A stretch of 64,000 bases of DNA, taken from Streptomyces sp. NBC_00224. Its GTDB lineage: Bacteria > Actinomycetota > Actinomycetes > Streptomycetales > Streptomycetaceae. Both the position numbers and the translations under genes were made by a program. Each line of letters starts with the position of its first letter. The first letter of the stretch is position 1. The notes below the pieces were generated by a model. It was not told the origin of the DNA and did no database searches. It worked only from the letters and a program-made list of their open reading frames with translations. Positions 17,838 to 24,520 of the stretch are shown here, piece by piece. The stretch lies in the NCBI RefSeq assembly GCF_041435195.1, contig NZ_CP108106.1, positions 3,348,001-3,412,000 on the forward strand, in the 5' to 3' direction.

Positions 17838-19249
17838 GGGCCGCCCCGCGCACGTGGCGCTGCCGGGCTGATTCCGCGCGCCCCGGCCGTCGGCTCCGGG
17901 CCGCCCGGCGGGCCTTCCGCGCGCGCCGGGCCCTCACGCGCCGCACCCCCGCGCGGCTCGCCCGGTCGGTGTGGGCGGGCTCGCGCGCCCTCGTCCGGCG
18001 CGTCCGCGCCTTCTCCCAGGGGCTCAGCCTGCGCTGGAAGATCGCCGCGGCGCTCGCGGGCGGGTGCGCGCTCGTCGCCGTCGCCATCGGGCTCCTGATC
18101 CACCAGGCGCGGGTCGCGCAGACGGTGACGACGGCCCGCGAGTCGGCGACGGCGCAGCTGGTACGGGTGCGCCAGCTGTACGAGCTGACCGGCCAGGTCG
18201 ACCAGAGCGACGCCGACGCGGCGGTGGACGACGGGCGGCTGCCGTCCGCGCTGCGCGGGTCGGCGCTGGCGGGCCGCCGCAGCACCTTCGTCGACCTGGA
18301 CGGGCCCGACCCGGCCGTGTGGGCGGCGCGGCCGATCGGCGGCCAGGTGCTGTCGGTACGGCTGCCGCTGGCCGCCGAGCGGGCCGATCTGCGGGAGTTC
18401 GACCGGGAGCTGGTCGCCTGGGGCGCGCTCGTGGTGGCGCTCGCGGCGCTCGGCGGGGCCGGGCTCGCCAGCCGCCTCAGCCGGGAGCTGCGTACGGCCG
18501 CGGCCACCGCGCGCCGGATCTCCCGGGGCGAACTCGACGCCAGGATCGGCCAGTCGGGCCCGGACACCGCCCGCAACGAGGTGGCGGAGCTGGCCCGCGC
18601 GGTCGACACGATGGCCGCGTCGCTCCAGCGGCGGCTTGAGGCGGAGCAGCGGTTCACCGCCGATGTGGCGCACGAGCTGCGCACGCCGCTGACCGGGCTG
18701 CACACCGCCGCCGAACTGCTGCCGCCGAGCCGCCCCACCGAGCTGGTGCGCGACCGGGTCGCCGCGCTGCGCACGCTCACCGAGGACCTCCTCGAAATCG
18801 CCCGCCTCGACGCGCGCGTGGAGCGGCCCGCGCTTGAGATACGGCCGCTGGGGGCGCTGGTCGAGGGGATCCTGCGGCGCTGCGGGTTCGCGGTGGAGCT
18901 GGTGGACGTCGACGGTCGCGAGGACACGCTGGTACGGACGGACCCGCGCCGCCTGGAGCGGATCGTCGCCAACCTGGTGGCCAACGCCCGCCGCCACGGG
19001 GCGTCGCCGGTCGAGGTCACGGTGACCGGGACGACCGTGACGGTCCGGGACCACGGGCCGGGCTTCCCCTCGCACGTGCTGCGCGACGGTCCCCAGCGAT
19101 TCGTTACGGGCTCGCAGGAGCGGGGGCAGGGGTCGGGGTTGGGGCTGACGATTGCCCTCGGGCAGGCGGACGTGATCGGGGCGGAGGTGACGCTTCGCAA
19201 CGCGGAGTCGGGCGGGGCGGTGGCGACGGTGGCGCTGCCGGGGGCTTAG
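17834..19249 (+). CDS. Membrane sensor histidine kinase, orphan
   Basis: A 471-residue kinase. An arginine-rich cytoplasmic lead of about 60 residues precedes TM1 (near 65-88), a periplasmic loop and TM2 (near 195-215). A HAMP linker follows, then the HisKA phospho-acceptor box 'FTADVAHELRTPLTGLHT' and the HATPase N box 'NLVANARRHG', G1 'RDHGPGFP' and G2 'GSGLGLTIA'. It overlaps the lipoprotein gene by 4 bp. No response-regulator gene exists within the neighbouring genes on either side, so its partner must be encoded elsewhere. It resembles CseC in layout. The start could be further downstream. Confidence 0.83.
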   Translation: MRAAPRTWRCRADSARPGRRLRAARRAFRARRALTRRTPARLARSVWAGSRALVRRVRAFSQGLSLRWKIAAALAGGCALVAVAIGLLIHQARVAQTVTTARESATAQLVRVRQLYELTGQVDQSDADAAVDDGRLPSALRGSALAGRRSTFVDLDGPDPAVWAARPIGGQVLSVRLPLAAERADLREFDRELVAWGALVVALAALGGAGLASRLSRELRTAAATARRISRGELDARIGQSGPDTARNEVAELARAVDTMAASLQRRLEAEQRFTADVAHELRTPLTGLHTAAELLPPSRPTELVRDRVAALRTLTEDLLEIARLDARVERPALEIRPLGALVEGILRRCGFAVELVDVDGREDTLVRTDPRRLERIVANLVANARRHGASPVEVTVTGTTVTVRDHGPGFPSHVLRDGPQRFVTGSQERGQGSGLGLTIALGQADVIGAEVTLRNAESGGAVATVALPGA

Positions 19250-19310
19250 CACGTCGGGGCTACGCCCCTTTTGGGCCCGGTGTTCGCCTGCGGGCCGGTG
19301 GGGGTTGCTC

Positions 19311-19457
19311 GCGCAGTTCCCCGCGCCCCCAAACCCCCGTCAATCCGCGGACCGTGCTCGCTCCTCGCGCAGTTCCCCGCGCCCCTAAGAATGCCGCTGC
19401 GCGGCATCCCCCCTGGGCGCCCCGCAGGGGCGCATCCAGGGGCGCGGGGAACTGCGC
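19311..19457. repeat. Composite dispersed repeat: two direct and one inverted copy around a hairpin
   Basis: The 20-bp repeat (last base varies) occurs forward at 19311-19329 and 19367-19386 and inverted at 19438-19457. The last two enclose ATGCCGC-tgc-GCGGCAT. The same arm-hairpin-arm element is present at 29917-30006 in the opposite orientation. The 19250-19610 gap holds no gene; its only other structure is a small palindrome at 19558. Confidence 0.85.
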
Positions 19458-19557
19458 GAGCAACCACCCACGGTCCGCAGGCGAACTCCGGGCTAAAGAA
19501 AGGGCGCACCCCGGAGGGCCCCGCCCTATGGACACCACCTGTCATGTACCCCTAAAA

Positions 19558-19572
19558 CTGATGCGGCATCAG
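19558..19572. promoter_or_regulatory. 15-bp palindrome upstream of the M4 protease
   Basis: CTGATGCGGCATCAG (7-1-7, perfect) lies 39 bp before the protease ATG. It is a plausible operator in the protease promoter. Confidence 0.4.
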
Positions 19573-19610
19573 CTTTACCCGAGCAGCCCCCCCCATGACC
19601 GAGGAGCCCG

Positions 19611-21254
19611 ATGAGACCGACCCGGAACGCATCGCGCCTCACCACCGCCGGGATAGCCGTCGCGGCCGGTGCCATGCTCGCCGCCGCGCTCGCCCCCGTC
19701 TCCGCCGTGGCCGAACCCCGGCCGCAGGTCCCCTCCCGTGACGCCGCCGTCCGGGACGCCGACAGCGCCGTCGGCGCGCACGCGGACGCGCTCGCCGTGA
19801 CCGCCGCCCAGGGCACGTCCGTACGGGACGTGATCGTGGACCCCGACGGCAGCCGACACGTGCGCTACGACCGCACGTACCGCGGACTGCCCGTGCTCGG
19901 CGGCGACTTCGTCGTCCACCTCTCCCCCACCGGTGCCTACCGCGGCGCCGACCGGGCCGTGGCGAACGACCTCGCCGTGCCCACCGTCACCCCCGCGCTC
20001 TCCGCGCCCCGCGCCGCCGGCCTCGCCTCCGCCGAGCTGCGCGCGGCCCACCAGGGCCTGAAGGGTCTGACCGCCAAGCCCGAGCTCGTCGTCGACGCGC
20101 TGCACGGCACGCCCAAGCTCGCCTGGCGCACCCAGACCGCCGCCCGGGACTCGCTGGGCAACCCGGTCGCGCGCGTGGTCCTCACCGACGCCCGCACCGG
20201 CGCCCGCATCGACGCCTGGGACTCCATCGAGACCGCGTCCGGCGACGGCAAGTCGCTGTACGGCGGGACCGTGCCCCTGGAGACCACGCTGTCCGGGTCC
20301 TCGTACCAGCTCAAGGATCCCACCCGCGGCAACACCTACACCGGTGACGCCCAGAACAAGACGGACCTGTGCATCTTCGGCATCTGCTTCGTCCGGGCGC
20401 CCGCCGTCGTGTTCACCGACGCCGACAACCACTGGGGCAGCGGCGCCAACACCGACCGCTCCACGGCCGCCGTGGACGCCCAGTACGGCACCAACACGAC
20501 CTGGGACTACTACAAGAACGTCCACGGCCGCAACGGCATCGCCGGAGACGGGAAGGGCTCGTACAACCGCGTCCACTACGGCAGCAACTACAACAACGCC
20601 TTCTGGGACGACAGCTGCTTCTGCATGACGTACGGCGACGGCGACGGCACCACGTTCGGGCCGCTCGTCGCCCTCGACGTGGCCGGGCACGAGATGTCGC
20701 ACGGCGTCACCTCCAAGACCGCCGCCCTCACCTACTCCGGTGAGTCCGGCGGCCTCAACGAGGCCACCAGCGACATCATGGGCACCATGGTCGAGTGGTA
20801 CGCGGCCAACGCCGGCGACCAGGGCGACTACCTCATCGGCGAGAAGATCGTGAAGCCGGGCTTCGGCAAGCCCGCCCTGCGCTTCATGGACAAGCCCTCG
20901 ACCGACACCAAGTCGGCGGACTGCTGGTACTCGGGCATCGGCAACCTCGACGTCCACTACTCCTCCGGAGTGGCCAACCACTTCGCCTATCTGCTCTCCG
21001 AGGGCAGCGGCGCCAAGGTGATCAACGGCGTCTCGTACAACAGCCCCACCTGCAACGGCTCCTCGGTCTCCGGCATCGGCCACGACAAGGTCGGCAAGAT
21101 CTGGTACCGGGCCCTGAGCGTCTACATGACGTCCTCCACCAACTACGCGGCCGCCCGCACGGCGACCCTCAACGCGGCGAAGGACCTCTACGGCAGCGGC
21201 AGCGCCGAACAGAACGCGGTCGCCGCCGCCTGGTCGGCGGTCGCCGTCGGCTGA
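19611..21254 (+). CDS. Secreted M4-family (thermolysin-like) neutral metalloprotease
   Basis: A 547-residue zymogen. The signal peptide (basic MRPTRNASR, hydrophobic AVAAGAMLAAALAPVSAVA) is followed by an FTP/PepSY-type propeptide of about 190 residues. The catalytic domain has the zinc motif HEMSH at 360-364 and the third ligand Glu384 in 'GLNEATSD'. The C-terminal M4 half has 'YSSGVANHFAYLLSEG' and the proton-donor His in 'GIGHDKVGKIWYRAL'. Cysteine-containing insertions (CIFGICF and DDSCFCM) probably form disulfides. It is secreted and degrades extracellular protein. ATG at 19611, GAGGAG 5 bases upstream. Confidence 0.93.
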   Translation: MRPTRNASRLTTAGIAVAAGAMLAAALAPVSAVAEPRPQVPSRDAAVRDADSAVGAHADALAVTAAQGTSVRDVIVDPDGSRHVRYDRTYRGLPVLGGDFVVHLSPTGAYRGADRAVANDLAVPTVTPALSAPRAAGLASAELRAAHQGLKGLTAKPELVVDALHGTPKLAWRTQTAARDSLGNPVARVVLTDARTGARIDAWDSIETASGDGKSLYGGTVPLETTLSGSSYQLKDPTRGNTYTGDAQNKTDLCIFGICFVRAPAVVFTDADNHWGSGANTDRSTAAVDAQYGTNTTWDYYKNVHGRNGIAGDGKGSYNRVHYGSNYNNAFWDDSCFCMTYGDGDGTTFGPLVALDVAGHEMSHGVTSKTAALTYSGESGGLNEATSDIMGTMVEWYAANAGDQGDYLIGEKIVKPGFGKPALRFMDKPSTDTKSADCWYSGIGNLDVHYSSGVANHFAYLLSEGSGAKVINGVSYNSPTCNGSSVSGIGHDKVGKIWYRALSVYMTSSTNYAAARTATLNAAKDLYGSGSAEQNAVAAAWSAVAVG

Positions 21255-21288
21255 CCCCGCACCCCGCTCCCCCGTCCGTACGCCGGGC

Positions 21289-21915
21289 TCAAGCGGCGTA
21301 CGGACGGGACTCCTTGGCGTCCCGCAGCGTCCGTCCCCACCAGCCGAGCTGGTCCAGGAGCCGCTTGACGGCCGCCTCCGGCTCGGCGGGCTCGCGCAGC
21401 TCGCCGTCGGGCTCGAAGAGGCCGCGGGCGTGGTGGAAGCTGACCGTGTCCCGGACCGTGACCGCGTGCATCTCGGCGAAGACCTGGCGCAGCTGCTCGA
21501 CGGCCCGCAGACCGCCCGACATCCCGCCGTAGGAGACGAAGCCGACCGGCTTGGCCTGCCACTGGACGTAGTGCCAGTCGATGAGGTTCTTGATCGAGGC
21601 CGGGAAGGAGTGGTTGTACTCGGGGGTGAGGACGAGGAAGGCGTCGGCCCGCGCGAGCTTGGGCGTGACGGTGTCGAGGACCGCCTTGACGGGCGGCGCC
21701 GGGTCGTACGAGAGCGAGGTCGGCAGGGCGATCTCGGCCAGGTCGATCAGCTCGACCTCGAAGTCGTCGCGCTCGCGCAGCCGGGCGAGCAGCCACTCCC
21801 CGACGACCGGGCCGAAACGGCCCTCGCGGTTGGAGCCGAGGATGACGGCGAGGCGGAGCGGGGCGGCGGAGACGGCGGCGGTGGGCTCCATGACGGGAGC
21901 GGTGGTGATGTCCAT
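21289..21915 (-). CDS. NADPH-dependent FMN reductase, probable SoxR target (EcaA-like)
   Basis: A 208-residue flavodoxin-fold reductase. The phosphate-binding motif is LRLAVILGSNREGRFGP, then 'YDPAPPVKAVLDTVTPKLARADAFLVLTPEYNHSFPASIKNLIDW' and 'KPVGFVSYGGMSGG', the NADPH:FMN reductase signature. It reduces flavins or quinones in the cytoplasm. A SoxR-like box lies in its promoter (21931-21950). From memory, an FMN reductase at this syntenic place in S. coelicolor (SCO2478, ecaA) is one of the few SoxR targets responding to redox-active antibiotics. Start ATG 21915. It is divergent from the aminotransferase. Confidence 0.83.
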   Translation of the reverse strand: MDITTAPVMEPTAAVSAAPLRLAVILGSNREGRFGPVVGEWLLARLRERDDFEVELIDLAEIALPTSLSYDPAPPVKAVLDTVTPKLARADAFLVLTPEYNHSFPASIKNLIDWHYVQWQAKPVGFVSYGGMSGGLRAVEQLRQVFAEMHAVTVRDTVSFHHARGLFEPDGELREPAEPEAAVKRLLDQLGWWGRTLRDAKESRPYAA

Positions 21916-21930
21916 GCCGAGGAGCCTCAC

Positions 21931-21950
21931 ACCTCGACTTAGCTTCAGGT
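21931..21950 (-). promoter_or_regulatory. SoxR-type (MerR-family) operator
   Basis: ACCTCGACTTAGCTTCAGGT matches the palindromic SoxR box form ACCTCAAGTTAGCTTGAGGT at 17 of 20 positions. It overlaps the spacer behind a TTGACC -35 element (21953-21948, minus strand), with a 19-bp spacer to GAGGCT, the lengthened spacing typical of MerR-family promoters. Confidence 0.65.
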
Positions 21951-21972
21951 CAAGCCCGGTTACGGTGGCCCC

Positions 21973-22752
21973 ATGACGTCTCCCTATGTCGAGATCAACG
22001 GCCGCCCCGCCGACGCCGAGAATCTGCGCATCCCCGCTCTGACCGGCGCGTACGGCCACTTCACCGCGATGCAGGTACGCGGCGGCCGGGTGCGCGGGCT
22101 CGCGCTGCACCTGGCGCGGCTCGACGCGGCGACCCGCGAGCTGTTCGGCCCCGGCCTCGACGGCGAGCGGGTCCGCGCGCTGGTCCGGCAGGCCCTGAAG
22201 GCGGCCGGCACCGAGGACGCGGCGACGCGCGTCTATGTGTACGGGCCGGACGAGGACCCGGCCGTGATGGTGACCGTACGGCCGCCGCTGGACATGTCGC
22301 CGGAGCCGCAGCGCCTGCTCTCCGTGCCGTACGAGCGGCCGGTCGCCCACATCAAGCACCTCGGCGGCTTCGGCCAGGCCTACTTCGGCCGGGTCGCCGC
22401 CCGCGAGGGCCGTAACGAGGCGCTCCTGACCGGTCCCGGCGGGGAGATCGCCGAGGGGGCGATCACCAACATCGCGTTCTGGGACGGGAGTTCGGTGGTC
22501 TGGCCGGACCGTGCGGCGCTGCTCGGCACGACCATGGCGCTGATCGAGTCACGGCTGCCGGAGTACGGCACGGCCACGGTCCGGCGCCCGGTCACGCTGG
22601 ACGATCTCGGCGCGTACCGGGCGGCCTTCGTCACCAACTCGCAGGGCATCGCACCGGTGGCCGGGATCGACGACACCGCGTTCGCCGTGGACGCGGAACT
22701 GATGAAGACGCTCTGGCGGCTGTACGCGGAGGTGCCCTGGGACACGATCTGA
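21973..22752 (+). CDS. Class IV aminotransferase (BCAT/ADC-lyase family)
   Basis: A 259-residue PLP enzyme. 'GAYGHFTAMQVRGGRVRGLALHLARLDAA' opens the small domain. The Schiff-base lysine is in 'PVAHIKHLGGFGQAYFGR', and the class IV hallmark 'GEIAEGAITNIAFWDG' contains the Glu that contacts the PLP ring nitrogen, followed by 'LLGTTMALI'. Members are branched-chain or D-amino-acid aminotransferases and aminodeoxychorismate lyases; which one this is cannot be told. ATG at 21973. It diverges from the FMN reductase across the SoxR box. Confidence 0.8.
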   Translation: MTSPYVEINGRPADAENLRIPALTGAYGHFTAMQVRGGRVRGLALHLARLDAATRELFGPGLDGERVRALVRQALKAAGTEDAATRVYVYGPDEDPAVMVTVRPPLDMSPEPQRLLSVPYERPVAHIKHLGGFGQAYFGRVAAREGRNEALLTGPGGEIAEGAITNIAFWDGSSVVWPDRAALLGTTMALIESRLPEYGTATVRRPVTLDDLGAYRAAFVTNSQGIAPVAGIDDTAFAVDAELMKTLWRLYAEVPWDTI

Positions 22753-22911
22753 GGCGGGGAGCGCGCGGCGGCGCCTCAGGGGCCCGCCCGCGCGAACGGG
22801 TGACGGGCGCCCCGCCGCCGTCACCCTTTCGCCCCCCGCCAGGGGGCGGGCGTCCGCGCGGGCCACTTACCTCGGAGGGAGAAGCAAGGCACCCCGCTCC
22901 CCGGAGGACCC

Positions 22912-23487
22912 ATGCGTACTGCCCGCCTGCTGACCGGTTCCGCGCTCGCGGCCGCCCTGCTGGGCCTCGGCGGCGCACCCGCGTACGCCAATGACTTCGG
23001 CGGCGCGGGTCTGGAGATCTGGCCGTCGTCGGCCGCGCCGGGCACCACCGTCACCGTGAACACGACCGCGTGCGGCCACGACGGGCATGCCACCGGGGAC
23101 GCGCGGGCGCTGGGCGACGGGGAGTTCCCGCTCACCGTCTCCACCCGTAAAGACGTGCTCGCCGGACAGTTCACCGTGCCCCACACCGCCAAGTCCGGGA
23201 CCTCCGAGATCATCGTGACCTGCGACAACGGCAAGTCCGCCCGGGGCGATGTGACGATCTCGGGCGGCGGCGAGCACACCGGATGGGACCGGGGCGACCG
23301 CCCTGACACGCATGACAAGGGCGAGCACAACGAGCCCAAGGGCCATGTGAAGACCGGGCTCGGCGGCAGCGCGACCACCTCCAACCGGACCGAGATCGCG
23401 GCCGGTGCGGCCGTCCTGTCCGTCGCCGCCGTCACCGGCGGTCTGCTGCTGCGCCGCCGGGCGCGCGGCCCGCAGGACCGGGGCTGA
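22912..23487 (+). CDS. Secreted protein with C-terminal anchor helix, likely class F sortase partner
   Basis: A 191-residue protein. It has a Sec signal peptide (LLTGSALAAALLGLGGAPAYA), an Ig-like domain with 'SSAAPGTTVTVNTTACGHDGHA' and 'TVPHTAKSGTSEIIVTCDNGK' (a probable Cys pair), and a His/Asp/Gly-rich linker. A C-terminal membrane helix ends in 'LLLRRRARG'. The tail has the layout of a cell-wall sorting signal but no LPxTG; 'KTGLGG' is the nearest motif. The sortase gene starts 6 bp downstream, implying a functional pair. ATG at 22912 with GGAGGA upstream. Exact function unknown. Confidence 0.72.
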   Translation: MRTARLLTGSALAAALLGLGGAPAYANDFGGAGLEIWPSSAAPGTTVTVNTTACGHDGHATGDARALGDGEFPLTVSTRKDVLAGQFTVPHTAKSGTSEIIVTCDNGKSARGDVTISGGGEHTGWDRGDRPDTHDKGEHNEPKGHVKTGLGGSATTSNRTEIAAGAAVLSVAAVTGGLLLRRRARGPQDRG

Positions 23488-23493
23488 CGGCTC

Positions 23494-24207
23494 TTGTCGG
23501 CGCGGTCGGCCCAGTCGCTGCGGGACGCCCAGGCCGCCCGGCGCCGCAACGGCTGGCTGGTCTGCATCGCCGTGTGCGTCGGGGTCTGGCTGCTGCGGCA
23601 GGGCATGGAGACGACCGAGCCGCCGCAGCCGTCGCGAACGGAGTCGTTCACGGGCGCGGCGAGCGGCACCCCCGCCCCGGCGGGCGGCACCGGCTCGCCC
23701 CACGCGCGCGTGGGTGAAGCCCGCACGGGCGGCGCCCTCGCGGGAGCGGCCCTGCCGCCCTCCGAGCCCGTACGCATCCGGATCCCGGCGATCCGGGTGG
23801 ACGCGCCGGTGATGCGGCTCGGCCTGGCCCGGGACGGCAGCCTGGACGTGCCGCCGCCCGGCAGCAGCGGGTCCGCCGGGTGGTACAAGGACGGCACCCC
23901 GCCGGGGGCCGACGGCACGGCCGTGATGGCCGGGCACGTCGACGACGCGCGCGGGCCCGCCGTCTTCTACGCGCTGGGCGCGCTGAAGAAGGGCAGCCGG
24001 ATCGAGGTGGCCCGCGCGGACCGGCGTACGGCGCTCTTCACCGTCGACGCGGTCGAGGTGTATCCGAACGACGCCTTCCCCGACCGGCGTGTGTACGGCC
24101 CGGCCGGGCGCCCCGAGCTGCGCGTGATCACCTGCGGCGGCGGCTTCAACGAGAAGTCGGGCTACCGGGGGAACGTGGTGGTCTTCGCCCATCTGACCGG
24201 CACGTAA
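23494..24207 (+). CDS. Class F sortase
   Basis: A 237-residue transpeptidase. The short cytoplasmic N-terminus and a membrane helix (NGWLVCIAVCVGVWLL) are followed by a Pro/Gly-rich linker and the sortase beta-barrel from 'PVRIRIPAIRVDAPVMRLGL'. The catalytic triad is visible: His in 'MAGHVDDA', Cys in 'RVITCGGGF', Arg in 'GYRGNVVVFAHL'. The class F form is typical of Actinobacteria. The annotated TTG start at 23494 lies 6 bp after the preceding gene's stop; it lacks a strong ribosome site and may depend on translational coupling. Confidence 0.85.
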   Translation: MSARSAQSLRDAQAARRRNGWLVCIAVCVGVWLLRQGMETTEPPQPSRTESFTGAASGTPAPAGGTGSPHARVGEARTGGALAGAALPPSEPVRIRIPAIRVDAPVMRLGLARDGSLDVPPPGSSGSAGWYKDGTPPGADGTAVMAGHVDDARGPAVFYALGALKKGSRIEVARADRRTALFTVDAVEVYPNDAFPDRRVYGPAGRPELRVITCGGGFNEKSGYRGNVVVFAHLTGT

Positions 24208-24256
24208 GCGCTCCGCCGGGTGCGGTGATTCCTCTGCGGGCCGTCTGTGGCCGGTC

Positions 24257-24276
24257 GCGCAGTTCCCCGCGCCCCT
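24257..24276 (+). repeat. Single copy of the dispersed 20-bp repeat
   Basis: GCGCAGTTCCCCGCGCCCCT lies 50 bp after the sortase stop, with the usual TGCGGG-type lead. The 24208-24520 gap otherwise holds only the nirB control region. Confidence 0.85.
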
Positions 24277-24378
24277 CATGGGCGCCGAACGGTGGCCGTC
24301 GGCACGCGGTGTCTCACGGCCGCCCCCGCCGCGTCTCCAGAACACTCACAGAGGTCCCCCCTCCGGGCTGAGCGGGCC

Positions 24379-24416
24379 GTTGCGCCCGGGAAACCGGTCA
24401 GATCCGACCGGGAAAC
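24379..24416 (+). promoter_or_regulatory. GlnR binding site upstream of nirB
   Basis: The sequence reads GTTGC-n6-GAAAC-n6-GATCC-n6-GAAAC at 24379-24383, 24390-24394, 24401-24405 and 24412-24416. This is exactly the gTnAC-n6-GaAAC-n6-gTnAC-n6-GaAAC spacing of Streptomyces GlnR boxes. Both GAAAC half-sites are perfect; the gTnAC half-sites are degenerate. It ends 104 bp before the nirB ATG. nirB is an established GlnR target in S. coelicolor, so nitrogen control is expected. Confidence 0.75.
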
Positions 24417-24520
24417 AGCGGCCTTGCAGGCTGCGGTCATGGGTTCGGACACCGTGCCGGTCGGCCCGCCGGCCACCCCGCCCCCGCCGCACCCGCTCAC
24501 CCACGACGGAGGGTTCCGAC

